Part shown: positions 16,578-26,072 of the stretch, one piece after another
Numbering within the stretch: position 1 is the stretch's first letter
Layout: every line of letters starts with the position of its first letter
Assembly (NCBI RefSeq): GCF_008086205.1
Contig: NZ_VSKK01000003.1
Location: 124,001-188,000 of the forward strand
Length of the DNA stretch: 64,000 bases
Source: Bizionia myxarmorum
GTDB lineage: Bacteria > Bacteroidota > Bacteroidia > Flavobacteriales > Flavobacteriaceae
Direction of reading: 5' to 3'
Position numbers and translations under genes: made by a program
The notes under the pieces: model-generated
Seen by the model: only the letters and a program-made list of their open reading frames with translations
The model's database searches: none
What the model was told of the DNA's origin: nothing

Positions 16578-17585
16578 ATGAAAACTCAACATACAGCTTA
16601 TTCTATATTAGACCTCGCTTTAGTTTCTGAAGGTCATTCACTCAAACAAACGTATAATAATGCTCTTGAATTAGCGCAGAATGCTGAAACTTTTGGTTAC
16701 ACCCGTTATTGGTTGGCCGAACATCATAACGCACCTAATATTGGAAGTAGCGCTACATCAGTATTAATTGGCTATGTAGCTAGTGGTACAAATACAATTC
16801 GCGTAGGCTCTGGTGGTATTATGCTACCCAATCACTCGCCATTAATCGTCGCCGAGCAATTTGGAACATTAGGTTCTTTATATCCCAACCGCATTGATTT
16901 AGGTTTAGGAAGAGCGCCAGGAACAGACAGAGAAACCGCACAAGCCATCCGCTCGGATTTTATGCAAGCCGCACAGTCTTTTCCGAATGAATTGGAGAAA
17001 ATTCAACAATACTTTTCTGTAGATAATGCAAAATCGAAAGTACGTGCCACAGTGGCAGAAGGTGTGGATGTGCCTCTTTATATTTTGGGTTCTAGTACGG
17101 ATAGTGCGCATTTAGCTGCAAAAAAAGGATTGCCTTATGCATTTGCTAGTCATTTTGCAACAACGCACTTATGGGATGCTATTGCTATTTATAGAGAAGA
17201 ATTTCAACCGTCCGAACATCTAGAAAAACCTTATGTTATGGCTGGTGTAAATATTGTTATAGCCGATACGGATGAAGAAGCACAGCGTTTATCAACATCC
17301 TTAATTCGCATGATTTTAGGAATATTTACTGGCAAACGCGATTTTGTGCAATCGCCAACAGAAATGACTGCCGATTTAGAAGAGGTATTGCAACATCCGC
17401 AAATTCATCAAATGCTAAAATATTCTTTTATAGGCAGTAAAGCCAGCGTAAAAGCACAAGTCAAAGACTTTATAGAGCAAACGCAGGCAGATGAATTAAT
17501 TGCCGTGACCAATATTTATGATGGAAAGGAACGAATCCGCTCCTATGAATTGTTTGCGGAAATTATGAAAGAATTAAACGAATAA
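16578..17585 (+). CDS. LLM-class flavin-dependent oxidoreductase
   Basis: Member of the bacterial luciferase-like monooxygenase family (YhbW-like), FMN- or F420-type TIM barrel, cytosolic. Family marks are YSILDLALVSEGHS at the start, the YTRYWLAEHHNAPNIGSSA segment, VRVGSGGIMLPNHSPL-like strand (IRVGSGG), and RIDLGLGRAPGTD. Length is normal (335 aa). The frame is open to a TTG at 16557, but the ATG at 16578 gives the conserved start before QHTAYSILDL, so I use it. The physiological substrate is unknown. It is followed by a DEAD-box helicase gene with its own promoter. Confidence 0.9.
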   Translation: MKTQHTAYSILDLALVSEGHSLKQTYNNALELAQNAETFGYTRYWLAEHHNAPNIGSSATSVLIGYVASGTNTIRVGSGGIMLPNHSPLIVAEQFGTLGSLYPNRIDLGLGRAPGTDRETAQAIRSDFMQAAQSFPNELEKIQQYFSVDNAKSKVRATVAEGVDVPLYILGSSTDSAHLAAKKGLPYAFASHFATTHLWDAIAIYREEFQPSEHLEKPYVMAGVNIVIADTDEEAQRLSTSLIRMILGIFTGKRDFVQSPTEMTADLEEVLQHPQIHQMLKYSFIGSKASVKAQVKDFIEQTQADELIAVTNIYDGKERIRSYELFAEIMKELNE

Positions 17586-17621
17586 GAATTCAATTGAAGG
17601 TCATCCTTATAAAAGTGTGAT

Positions 17622-17629
17622 TATCTTTG
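17622..17629 (+). promoter_or_regulatory. -7 box of the DEAD-box helicase gene
   Basis: TATCTTTG, 16 bases before the ATG at 17645. It overlaps a GTG (17627) that could otherwise be read as the start, which argues against that codon. Confidence 0.6.
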
Positions 17630-17644
17630 TGCAAAAATAGAGTT

Positions 17645-18994
17645 ATGTCAAAACAGTTTTCAGATCTAGGGATTAATGCATCATTACAGAAAAGTTTAAT
17701 CGCTTTAGGGATTTCGGTTCCTACAGATGTTCAAGAGAAATCGATTCCTGTAATTCTTAATCAAAAAGAAGATGTGGTTGTTTTGGCAAAAACAGGAACT
17801 GGAAAAACAGCTGCTTTCGGTTTGCCTTTATTGCAGTTAATGGATGTTGAGAACACCAATGTACAAGCATTAATATTAGCACCAACCAGAGAGTTGGGAC
17901 AGCAAATATTCGCTAATTTAGAATCTTTCGCTGTTAATAACCCGGAACTATCCATTGCATCTGTTTGTGGAGGTATTCCTATAAAGCCGCAAATTGAACG
18001 TTTAAAAACACCGACACATATTGTTGTAGCAACACCTGGGCGTTTGGTCGATTTAATAAAACGTGGCGCCATTTCCATCAAAAACCTAGACTATTTAGTT
18101 CTAGATGAGGCCGATGAAATGATTAGCGCTCTAAAGGACGAAGTGGATTCTATATTAAAAGACACGCCCAAAACTAGAAGAACTTTATTGTTTACGGCTA
18201 CTATGCCGGGAACCATCAAGCAATTAGTTCAAAACTATATGTCTAAACATGTGGTGCAAATTGAAGCCGATATGGCAACCGTTGGGCATCAAGGTATCGA
18301 TCATCAATATGTGGTTGTAGAGCCCATTGAAAAATTAGAGGTTTTACTTCACTTTTTAAATTCTAAAGAAGGCGAACGTGGAATAATATTTTGTAAAACT
18401 AAAGCAGCGGTTAATAAATTAGCTAAAAATTTAGCCATTAATAAATTCTCTTCTGGTGCCATTCACGGAAGTTTAACCCAAGGCATTCGCGACCGGATAA
18501 TGGGTCAGTTTAGAGAAGGCCATATTGATATTTTAGTGGCTACCGATTTAGCGGCACGAGGTATTGATGTAAAAGAAATTTCTTATGTTGTTAATTACCA
18601 TTTACCAGATACCTATGATGCGTATGTGCATAGAAGTGGCCGAACGGCGAGGGCAGGAGCAACAGGTCTTTCTTTAACTATTTTACAACAAGAAGAAGTT
18701 CAGGATATTGCCGATTTCGAAAAAGAATTAGGCATTAGTTTTACTGAATTTAAAAAAGCGGATGCACAAAGTATTGAAGAAAATAATGGTTTAATTTGGG
18801 CGAAAAAAATATTCAAGATTAAGCCCAATCGTGATGTTTCTGAAGATTTTAAAGCGAAAATAAAAACAATTTTCCATCATTTAACTAAAGAAGAATTAGT
18901 CGATAAAATTTTAGCGAATTATTTGGCGGAATCGGGTTCTGAAAACTTGAAAGTTACAGGCGATAAGAAGGTTAAAAAGAATCTTAAAAAATAA
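17645..18994 (+). CDS. DEAD-box RNA helicase (DeaD/RhlE-like)
   Basis: ATP-dependent RNA helicase for ribosome assembly or mRNA turnover. It has the Q-motif region (FSDLGINASLQKSLIALG ... TDVQEKSIP), motif I AKTGTGKT, Ia APTRELG, II DEAD in VLDEADEMI, III TAT in LLFTATMPG, IV IIFCKTKAA, V ATDLAARGID and VI HRSGRTARAG. The C-terminal tail (about residues 390-449) is lysine-rich and could add RNA contacts. I use the ATG at 17645, after a -7 box. It is convergent with tesA, and a dispersed repeat lies in between. Confidence 0.95.
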   Translation: MSKQFSDLGINASLQKSLIALGISVPTDVQEKSIPVILNQKEDVVVLAKTGTGKTAAFGLPLLQLMDVENTNVQALILAPTRELGQQIFANLESFAVNNPELSIASVCGGIPIKPQIERLKTPTHIVVATPGRLVDLIKRGAISIKNLDYLVLDEADEMISALKDEVDSILKDTPKTRRTLLFTATMPGTIKQLVQNYMSKHVVQIEADMATVGHQGIDHQYVVVEPIEKLEVLLHFLNSKEGERGIIFCKTKAAVNKLAKNLAINKFSSGAIHGSLTQGIRDRIMGQFREGHIDILVATDLAARGIDVKEISYVVNYHLPDTYDAYVHRSGRTARAGATGLSLTILQQEEVQDIADFEKELGISFTEFKKADAQSIEENNGLIWAKKIFKIKPNRDVSEDFKAKIKTIFHHLTKEELVDKILANYLAESGSENLKVTGDKKVKKNLKK

Positions 18995-19078
18995 CTTTTT
19001 GATTGTCCATAAAATATCATTGTTTTAATGACATATTTATGGCCATTTCAAAATAGCAAATGTTTATTCTGTTCTGCG

Positions 19079-19180
19079 TAAATCCGCGAAATCTGCGGGA
19101 GAACTCTTCCCAGCGCTTATATTTATTTCCCGCTGATTACACCGATGCTCGCAGATTTTTTTGCCAGTATGACAAAAAAT
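19079..19180 (+). repeat. Dispersed intergenic repeat, copy 1 (about 102 bp)
   Basis: Shares about 90 of 102 bases with 60318-60419 by eye. Conserved blocks include GCGGGAGAACTCTTCCCAGC and CTCGCAGATTTTTTTGCC. Both copies have the same orientation and lie between convergent genes, just past the stop of the minus-strand gene. Related short pieces also occur near 57130-57215. Confidence 0.75.
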
Positions 19181-19210
19181 GGTGATACAAATAATTTCAT
19201 CAATATAATC

Positions 19211-19957
19211 TCAAGGTAATAATAAAGGTTCCAAAACCTCCCAAACATTATTTGCTACTATTTTATGACCCTTCACATTCGGATGAATGCCATCAATTTG
19301 ATTAAGTGATGCGATACCGCCAACATCCTTCAAAATAAAAGGAATGAATTCTAACTTATTTTTTTGAGCTAAATCAGCATAAAGCTGTCTGAATTCTGTA
19401 GTATAAGCTTGACCCATATTTGGTGGTAATTCCATACCGGCAAGAATAATGATGGTTTCTGGGCTTTTTTCACGAACCACATCTATAATAGCTTGCAAAT
19501 TGGATCGTGTTTCTGTTAACTGAACCCCTCGTAAACCATCGTTGGCGCCAAGTTCCAATAAAAAGATAGTTGGTGTTTGTTTAATAACCCAATCAATGCG
19601 GCTTTTTCCACCAGCAGTCGTTTCACCACTAACGCCTGAATTGATCACCGTATAATCCAATTTTAGAGAATCTATTTGTTGTTGCAAAACTTCAGGATAA
19701 CCATCTTTGCTATCGTCCAGGCCATAGCCAGCCGTGATACTGTCACCAAAGCAGAGAATCGTTTTGGTTTTTGTTTCTGCTTCAGTAGTGGTTTCAGTTT
19801 GTTCAACAGAAGGAATGTTTTCTGTAGTTTTTTCACTTTTAGCATCGCCACAAGCGTAGAGTAGTAGCGCCAAAATAAAATAACAAAACTTTATGAGTTT
19901 AGCGGCTCTAGAGGTTGCCAGATATGAATAGAATTGGTTATTTTGAGCCTTGAACAT
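19211..19957 (-). CDS. tesA: TesA-like SGNH/GDSL lipoprotein esterase
   Basis: Arylesterase/lysophospholipase of the SGNH family. Catalytic blocks are visible: block I FGDSITAGYG (Ser), block II GVSGETTAGG, block III GANDG (Asn) and block V DGIHPNVKGH (Asp/His). An N-terminal hydrophobic stretch ending in LLLYAC then GD looks like a lipobox, so the mature protein is probably a membrane-anchored lipoprotein; a Thr/Glu-rich linker (residues 40-65) follows. It is divergent, 25 bases apart, from the ybbA/ybbP-like ABC genes. This tesA-ybbA-ybbP arrangement is the one known from Escherichia coli, which supports the assignment. Confidence 0.9.
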   Translation of the reverse strand: MFKAQNNQFYSYLATSRAAKLIKFCYFILALLLYACGDAKSEKTTENIPSVEQTETTTEAETKTKTILCFGDSITAGYGLDDSKDGYPEVLQQQIDSLKLDYTVINSGVSGETTAGGKSRIDWVIKQTPTIFLLELGANDGLRGVQLTETRSNLQAIIDVVREKSPETIIILAGMELPPNMGQAYTTEFRQLYADLAQKNKLEFIPFILKDVGGIASLNQIDGIHPNVKGHKIVANNVWEVLEPLLLP

Positions 19958-19982
19958 GAGTCGTATTTAAATTGAAATTTAT

Positions 19983-20672
19983 ATGTCAAAGATATTAAAG
20001 ATTACTGGGTTGGAAAAGACATATACCAGCGGTAATAAACAATTAACAGTTTTACACGATATTACCTTTGATGTTGAAAAAGGACAAACCTTCTCCATTG
20101 TTGGGCCATCCGGAAGTGGAAAAACCACCTTACTGGGGCTTTGCGCTGGATTAGATCAGCCTAATTCAGGAATTGTGGAATTATGCGGACAGGATTTAAA
20201 TACTTTAAATGAAGATCAACGCGCTCAATTGCGTAACAAAGAAGTTGGTTTTATTTTCCAGAATTTCCAATTGCTACCAACATTAACAGCTCTCGAAAAT
20301 GTGAGTGTTCCTTTAGAATTGCAAGGTTCTAAAGCCGCTACAACTAAAAGTATGGCTCTATTAGAAAAAGTAGGTTTAGGTGATCGGCTACATCATTATC
20401 CATCCCAACTTTCTGGAGGCGAGCAACAACGGGTAGCTTTAGCACGCGCTTTTGCGAATTCACCTTCTATATTATTTGCCGACGAACCAACTGGAAATTT
20501 GGACGAAGAAACTGGAGAAAAAGTGATTCAGTTATTACTCGACTTGAATACAGAAAATGGTACCACTTTAGTCATTATTACCCACGATTTGGAATTAGCC
20601 AACAGGACGCAGCAAATATTAAAACTTAAAGGTGGAAAAATAGTAACGAACGAACCTACATCTGTACTGTGA
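19983..20672 (+). CDS. ABC transporter ATP-binding protein (YbbA/LolD type)
   Basis: ATPase subunit of a MacB-type mechanotransmission transporter. Walker A is GPSGSGKTT, the Q-loop region [17 protein letters not shown], the signature LSGGEQQR and Walker [17 protein letters not shown], followed by the H-loop VIITHD. Length (229 aa) fits LolD/YbbA. Its stop overlaps the GTG start of the permease gene, so the two subunits are translationally coupled. It is divergent from tesA, as in E. coli, where YbbAP may handle hydrophobic or lipid-like compounds together with TesA. Confidence 0.93.
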   Translation: MSKILKITGLEKTYTSGNKQLTVLHDITFDVEKGQTFSIVGPSGSGKTTLLGLCAGLDQPNSGIVELCGQDLNTLNEDQRAQLRNKEVGFIFQNFQLLPTLTALENVSVPLELQGSKAATTKSMALLEKVGLGDRLHHYPSQLSGGEQQRVALARAFANSPSILFADEPTGNLDEETGEKVIQLLLDLNTENGTTLVIITHDLELANRTQQILKLKGGKIVTNEPTSVL

Positions 20673-23209
20673 ATAAATCCAACAAAAACCTACAATTAGC
20701 CTGGTTGTTTAAAATGGCTTTGCGCGATGCTAAAGCGAGCAAAGTACGTTTGCTGTTATTTATGGCATCCATTATCATGGGTATTGCCGCTGTGGTATCC
20801 ATACAATTATTCAGTTCTAATTTAAAGGATAATATTCAGAGCCAATCCAAAACTATGATGGGTGCTGATTATATAATCGACTCCAAACAAGCACCTACAA
20901 AACGTGCGCAAACAATAATCGACTCCTTAAAACCAGATGCATCCGAAGTCAATTTTGTGTCCATGGTGGCCTTTCCAAAAAATGGCGGTACGAAATTAGT
21001 TAAGGTTCGCGGCTTGAAAGGCGACTTTCCGTTTTATGGAAAAATAAAAACAGAACCGACCAATGCTTCAATTGCTTACCAAGAGTCATCTGGAGCATTG
21101 GTTGATGCGACTTTATTGTTGCAATTCAATTTAAAACCAGGTGATTCTATAAAAATCGGGGAACTAACACTTCCAATTTCCGGCGCTTTAAAATCAATTC
21201 CAGGAAGTTCGGCTATTTCTAGTTCAGTGGCTCCAACAGTTATAATTCCCTATCGCTTTATTGAAGCTACAGAATTACTTCAATTTGGTAGTCGTAAGGA
21301 ATACCAATATTTTTATAAGGCGCCACCAACTTTAGATTTAAAACAACTTAAAGATGAAATAGGTCCGAAATTGGATTTCGAAAATTCAGACTTAAATACC
21401 CATACTAGCGCTACCGAACGTTTGGGCAAAAGCTTTGATAATGTTGGAAAGTTTCTGAATTTGGCGGCTTTTATAGCCTTGTTATTAGGTTGTATTGGTA
21501 TAGCCAGTTCGGTACATATTTATATTAAAGAGAAGTTAAAAGCCATCGCTATTTTAAAATGCATGGGCGCATCAAGACTTCAAAGTTTTCTCATTTTTCT
21601 GATTCAAATTGCAGGTATTGGAATAATTGGAGGGATCATTGGCTCGTTAATTGGCATTGGACTTCAAACCATATTCCCCTATCTTTTAAAAGACTTTTTA
21701 CCGTTTACTTTAGAAATTAGCATCTCCGCGCAACCAATTTTAATAGGTGTATTACTAGGTCTATTTATGTCGGTATTATTTGCGCTTCTGCCTTTGCTTC
21801 GTACTTGGTATGTTTCACCTTTAGATGTTTTGCGTGTGGACGAAAAAGCATCACAAGAACCTCGAAAAATACGCTATTTAGTTTTTGCTGCTATTTTAGT
21901 ATTCCTATTTGTATTTTCATTTTGGCTGATTAAAAACGCCTTATATGCCCTAGTTTTTGTAGGCGCAACAGTCATTACCTTTAGCTTATTAGCCGTTGTT
22001 GCTTTAGGTTTTATAAATCTTATTAAACGGTTTTTTCCCAAACATTGGAGTTTTACGGCTCGCCAAAGTTTATTAAACCTTTTCAGGCCAAATAACCAAA
22101 CCGTTGTTTTGGTTGTGGCTATTGGGTTAGGGACATTTTTAATTAGCACCTTATATTTTACTAAAGATATTTTATTAGCTAAAACAGAAGTAGGGAAAAC
22201 TGCGCAAAATGCCAATATCATTATCTTGGATGTTCAACCTGATCAACGGGATGCATTAGCAAAAAATCTTATTTCGAAAAATTTGCCAGTTCTTAATAAT
22301 ATTCCATTAGTCACCATGCGCATGCACAGCATTAAAGGAAATTTGGTGAATGTACTTCGTCAAGACAGTACGCGGCAAGTGAAAGGTTGGCTTTTAAATC
22401 ATGAATTTAGAACCACGTATCGCGATTCGCTTACAGCTTCAGAAGAAATATTAGAAGGGGAGTGGATACCGAGACTAAAGTCTAGTGATCCTGTAATCAT
22501 TTCCATTTCTGATAACCTAGCAGCCGATGCGAATTTAACGGTTGGTGATGCTGTGGTATTTAATGTTCAAGGCGTTTTGATGGAAACTACAGTGGGTAGC
22601 ATTCGTAAAGTGGATTGGTCTCAAATGCAGCTTAATTTCACCATTGTTTTTCCAGCTGGCGTTTTAGAGCAAGCACCACAATTTAATGTTTTCACCACGT
22701 CAGTTTCAGATGAAGCTAGTTCAGCAGCATTACAAAGGGATCTCGTATCCAAATACCCAAATATATCTATAATTGACTTGCGTCAAATTTTTACTTTAGT
22801 AGAAGATATATTGGACAAAGTTTCATGGATTATCAATTTTATGGCATTTTTTAGTATTCTTACAGGTATCATTGTTTTAATTGGTTCCGTTAGAACCAGT
22901 AAATACCAACGTATTAAAGAAAGTGTGTTGTTACGAACGCTCGGCGCCAAAAACGCACAGATTTTGAAGATTTCGGCTTTTGAATATCTGTTTCTAGGAC
23001 TTTTAGGGAGTTTAGTTGGAATTATTTTGGCACTAATAAGCAGTTTATGTTTGGCAGTATTTGTTTTTAAAGAACCATTTTCACCATCACTCATTCCTTT
23101 TCTAGTATTTTTACCAGGAATTACATTGTTGGTTTTAGGTATTGGTTTAAGCAATATTCAAACGGTTTTACGTAGTTCGCCATTAGAAGTTTTAAGGCGT
23201 GAAGCATAA
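20669..23209 (+). CDS. FtsX-like ABC permease (YbbP type)
   Basis: Large inner-membrane permease with two FtsX-like domains. A first membrane helix near residues 30-50 is followed by a large periplasmic region, then helices around 265-390 (FtsX domain 1). A central helix cluster comes next (about 400-455 and 480-500), a second periplasmic region, and a last group near 710-840 (FtsX domain 2). Length (846 aa) is typical of YbbP. It starts with GTG at 20669, overlapping the ATPase stop by 4 bases. Together they form a full transporter next to tesA. The substrate is unknown. Confidence 0.9.
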   Translation: MNKSNKNLQLAWLFKMALRDAKASKVRLLLFMASIIMGIAAVVSIQLFSSNLKDNIQSQSKTMMGADYIIDSKQAPTKRAQTIIDSLKPDASEVNFVSMVAFPKNGGTKLVKVRGLKGDFPFYGKIKTEPTNASIAYQESSGALVDATLLLQFNLKPGDSIKIGELTLPISGALKSIPGSSAISSSVAPTVIIPYRFIEATELLQFGSRKEYQYFYKAPPTLDLKQLKDEIGPKLDFENSDLNTHTSATERLGKSFDNVGKFLNLAAFIALLLGCIGIASSVHIYIKEKLKAIAILKCMGASRLQSFLIFLIQIAGIGIIGGIIGSLIGIGLQTIFPYLLKDFLPFTLEISISAQPILIGVLLGLFMSVLFALLPLLRTWYVSPLDVLRVDEKASQEPRKIRYLVFAAILVFLFVFSFWLIKNALYALVFVGATVITFSLLAVVALGFINLIKRFFPKHWSFTARQSLLNLFRPNNQTVVLVVAIGLGTFLISTLYFTKDILLAKTEVGKTAQNANIIILDVQPDQRDALAKNLISKNLPVLNNIPLVTMRMHSIKGNLVNVLRQDSTRQVKGWLLNHEFRTTYRDSLTASEEILEGEWIPRLKSSDPVIISISDNLAADANLTVGDAVVFNVQGVLMETTVGSIRKVDWSQMQLNFTIVFPAGVLEQAPQFNVFTTSVSDEASSAALQRDLVSKYPNISIIDLRQIFTLVEDILDKVSWIINFMAFFSILTGIIVLIGSVRTSKYQRIKESVLLRTLGAKNAQILKISAFEYLFLGLLGSLVGIILALISSLCLAVFVFKEPFSPSLIPFLVFLPGITLLVLGIGLSNIQTVLRSSPLEVLRREA

Positions 23210-23293
23210 ATTAAAAGCTATTATTTTCTTTGATTTTAAGGCCTTTTCCGCTAATAATTACGTAAATTGAATAAATCACCTTTAATAAAAAAA

Positions 23294-23473
23294 ATGCAAA
23301 ATATACTATCTTTAATAATACTTCAAATACCATCCTATTCTCAAAAACCTGGAGATAGCGGCACTATAGATTTAACAAGACCGTTTGATTTGATTGTATT
23401 TATTATTCTACCTATTGTTTTTATAATTCTTTATTTTGCTTGGAAACGCATGAAGAAGCGCGATCAGGAATAA
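23294..23473 (+). CDS. Small single-helix membrane protein, 59 aa
   Basis: A flavobacterial small-protein type: short hydrophobic N-terminus (ILSLIILQIPS), a Pro/Gly-rich link SQKPGDSGTIDLTRPFDL, one transmembrane helix (IVFIILPIVFIILYFAW), then a basic tail KRMKKRDQE. Function unknown; such proteins are often mislabelled with metabolic names in databases. The frame opens from a TTG at 23267, but the ATG at 23294 is the more natural start. It follows the YbbP-like permease by 84 bases on the same strand. Confidence 0.65.
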   Translation: MQNILSLIILQIPSYSQKPGDSGTIDLTRPFDLIVFIILPIVFIILYFAWKRMKKRDQE

Positions 23474-23638
23474 GGAAGCTTCATTATAAAAAATCAGGAC
23501 GCACTAATCGGGTAAAAATTTTGACTAGCAATAATATCGAGTTAAATTTTTCAACCGTATTTTTAACGTTCTTCACATTGAATTTGAAACGTGTTTGAAT
23601 GCTTCAATGCATAGGTTAAGACATCCAAATAGAGCTAA

Positions 23639-24670
23639 TTAATCATCTTTTTTAATTAAGTATGCAAATGCTTCCATCCCTTTCGTATGCTCAAAAATCA
23701 CTTTTATAACGCCAAATAAAGGAAGTGCTATTATAGCTCCTACAGTACCCCAAAGCATAGAAAATAGAATAACGCCAAACACCGTTACAAAAGGATTCAG
23801 GTTCGTTTCATCACCAATAATCCAAGGCGTTAAAATGTAATTTTCAACTAATTGCGCGACAGAAATCACACCAATTACTATAAGGGCGGGCGTGGAACCG
23901 GCATATAAATACGAAAGCACCACAGCTATACCACCGCCAATAATATTTCCAACATAAGGTATAATTGAAAAAAGGGCGCCAAACAGTGCCAAAAATAGCG
24001 CATACGGCACCGAACCTAGCAAAAAACCAAGGTAGTAGAAAACGAATAAAAACACCATAATTTTACTTTTCCCAAAAAGATAGCTGCTTATAATATTTGA
24101 AGAATCTTTTAAAAGCGAAGTCATTGCTTCCGCATTGGAAGTTAATTTTTGAAAGAAAGTAATGAATCTGCGCTTCTGCATTAGTAAAAGGACAATGTAA
24201 ACGAAAATTATAAGGGATTGCGATAGTAAATTAAGGAGGGAAGCCAGAAAAACACCAGCAAAGCTCTCAAGCTTGTTAACTACCTTTTTATTATTCTCTA
24301 TATAATTTTTATAGTCCCAGTTTAAATTTTTATTGGCCCACTCACTCAAAACGTTTAATTTTTCAGTGCCTTTTTCTTTGATGGATGGCCAGTCGTCTGA
24401 CATATTATTTATTTGTGAGCCTATAAGCCAAGTGAGCAGTAAAAAAGTGACGACCATTATTAATATAGAAAGCAATATGGATAACCAGTTAGGCAAGCCC
24501 CAATGTTTAAATTTTTGAGTTAGTTTATCAAGTAAAATCGCTATTACAGCCGCAACCACAAGCGGTAAAAAAAGACTAGACCCCAAGTATAGAAGTGCCA
24601 CAATACTGCCAATAATAAGAAACATCTTGATTAAATAATTCGCTGAAATCTCTATTTTGGCTTTGCTCAT
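23639..24670 (-). CDS. AI-2E family transporter (PerM-like)
   Basis: Polytopic inner-membrane protein of the AI-2E/UPF0118 family, 343 aa. An N-terminal pair of helices (FLIIGSIVALLYLGSSLFLPLVVA) is followed by a soluble insertion (about residues 85-145), then a larger helix cluster. The family segments SIIPYVGNIIGGGIAVVLSY and NYILTPWIIGDETNLNPFV are present. Some members export or import quorum signals, others act as Na+/H+ antiporters, so function is not fixed. Convergent with the small membrane protein upstream. Confidence 0.9.
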   Translation of the reverse strand: MSKAKIEISANYLIKMFLIIGSIVALLYLGSSLFLPLVVAAVIAILLDKLTQKFKHWGLPNWLSILLSILIMVVTFLLLTWLIGSQINNMSDDWPSIKEKGTEKLNVLSEWANKNLNWDYKNYIENNKKVVNKLESFAGVFLASLLNLLSQSLIIFVYIVLLLMQKRRFITFFQKLTSNAEAMTSLLKDSSNIISSYLFGKSKIMVFLFVFYYLGFLLGSVPYALFLALFGALFSIIPYVGNIIGGGIAVVLSYLYAGSTPALIVIGVISVAQLVENYILTPWIIGDETNLNPFVTVFGVILFSMLWGTVGAIIALPLFGVIKVIFEHTKGMEAFAYLIKKDD

Positions 24671-25002
24671 AAATTTCTCTTTTAAATATAATTTTCGTGT
24701 TATTGCTTTAACCTGTATGGTAAAGTTAAAAAAAATATCAATGTGCTTTCAAGTGTTCTTAATTTTTAATTGTTCAACAAGGAATTTTCAACAATTAAGA
24801 TTTGGAGTAAAAGACAATTTTAAAAAACGATTTACAAAACAGAAATCCTAGCATTTTTTTTAAATTTCATTTTTAAAATGGTAAAAAAAGATTCCTTAAT
24901 TGTGTGTTTTTTTAAATCTTTAAACCGGCTATAACTAAAAGGTTTTATTTATCTTTCTATCAAAATTGTAAAAAAGCGTTTAAATAAAGAAATTAGAAAA
25001 AT
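24671..25002. other. Gene-free AT-rich stretch (332 bases)
   Basis: No credible gene. It separates the minus-strand AI-2E gene from the first DoxX-like gene. It holds long A/T runs and no clear hairpin; a near-consensus TATCTTTC (around 24951) about 45 bases before 25003 could be a weak -7 box. Confidence 0.45.
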
Positions 25003-25380
25003 ATGGATTACATAGACTACATTATTATTGCACTAAAATTAATTGTTGGCTTAAGTATTTTAAATGTTTGGTTAATTCAGCCAACTAAACCTACAAAATG
25101 GCGTGGTGGAAATGCACAAACTATTGTGGAAGAATTTAAAGTATATGGATTATCAAAGAATTTCTGCTACGTTATTGGTTTTTTAAAAGTCAGTTTAGCC
25201 TTAATATTATTAGCGTCTATTCTATTTGATTTTCTAAATCTAATTGGAAGCATTGGTTTATCTATTTTACTTTTGGGCTCCATAATTATGCATATCAAAG
25301 TAAAAGACCCATTATATAAATCATTTCCGGCCTTCTTGTTTATAATATTGAATCTAATAATAATCTTTTTTACGATTTAG
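25003..25380 (+). CDS. DoxX-like membrane protein, 125 aa
   Basis: A four-helix membrane protein of DoxX-like type. Helices lie near residues 6-24, 52-68, 72-92 and 100-124, with the small soluble loop PTKPTKWRGGNAQTIVEEFKVYGLSKNF after the first. It resembles the gene on the opposite strand at 25377 in size and layout (both have a YGLSK loop after helix 1), so they may be diverged duplicates. Its stop codon overlaps the stop of that gene. No enzymatic residues can be pointed to. Confidence 0.65.
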   Translation: MDYIDYIIIALKLIVGLSILNVWLIQPTKPTKWRGGNAQTIVEEFKVYGLSKNFCYVIGFLKVSLALILLASILFDFLNLIGSIGLSILLLGSIIMHIKVKDPLYKSFPAFLFIILNLIIIFFTI

Positions 25381-25727
25381 AAATATATCGAAAAGGCTTT
25401 TAATGCAATCCATAAATTTAAAACTGCAAAGGTTAAAGAAGGGAAAGATTTAATAAAATTATCGTTAATTTTTATTCGTACTGCAAATCCAGCAAGCATA
25501 AGCAAACTTAATCCTAAAGAAGCTATTATTAATAAGACAGGATTTAAATAAAGCCCTAGTAACAATCCAATTGCTCCTATCAACTGAAAATATCCAGTTA
25601 GTTTTCTATACTTTGATAAGCCATATCTAGCGAACTCTAGGACAATAAATTTGGAATAAAAGCTATTAATTCCGAAGAAAATGAAAGCCAAACCAGAAAA
25701 CCAAGTCAGGAAGGTAAGTAAGTCCAA
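25377..25727 (-). CDS. DoxX-like membrane protein, 116 aa
   Basis: Four predicted helices (about residues 3-22, 46-62, 66-86 and 95-114) with the loop VLEFARYGLSKYRKLTGYFQLIGAI. This closely follows the DoxX/SURF4-like pattern, in which the helix-1/2 loop contains a Phe-Tyr-Gly segment. It is convergent with the neighbour at 25003 and the two stop codons overlap (TTAG at 25377-25380 is read as TAG on one strand and TAA on the other). The function of DoxX-like proteins is unclear; some are linked to quinone or redox chemistry. Confidence 0.68.
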   Translation of the reverse strand: MDLLTFLTWFSGLAFIFFGINSFYSKFIVLEFARYGLSKYRKLTGYFQLIGAIGLLLGLYLNPVLLIIASLGLSLLMLAGFAVRIKINDNFIKSFPSLTFAVLNLWIALKAFSIYF

Positions 25728-26072
25728 AGAATATTGTTATGATTAAAGTTTAAAACAAGATTACAAAAAAACCATAACTTATAAAGCCAACAACGTATTA
25801 ATATTAAATATGGGCTATAGAATAATAGAGGTTTTAAAACCCTGAAATCAAAAGATTAGGAGTTTTAAAGATGATTGCTTTTCTATTAATTTAAATATCA
25901 ATTCAATTTTTAAAGTTACATAAACATTCCTTTTTGCATCCTTATATTGAAATAATGCACAACGAAAATTCCAAGATGAAAATGCTTGGTATTCCTTCAA
26001 ATGATGGGATAGATTCTCCAAAATTCATGTATCTTTAGCATTAACATATTCAGCAAAACCCCTAATAAATTT
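25728..26072. other. Gene-free stretch between a DoxX-like gene and a lipoprotein gene
   Basis: 345 bases without a credible gene. A TATCTTTAG sequence near 26026-26034, about 40 bases before 26073, is one base off the -7 consensus and may be the lipoprotein promoter. Nothing else stands out. Confidence 0.45.

Noticed and set aside
24657-24851. 64-codon plus-strand ORF next to the AI-2E gene
   Set aside because: It overlaps the start of the minus-strand gene, has low-complexity composition and no family features.
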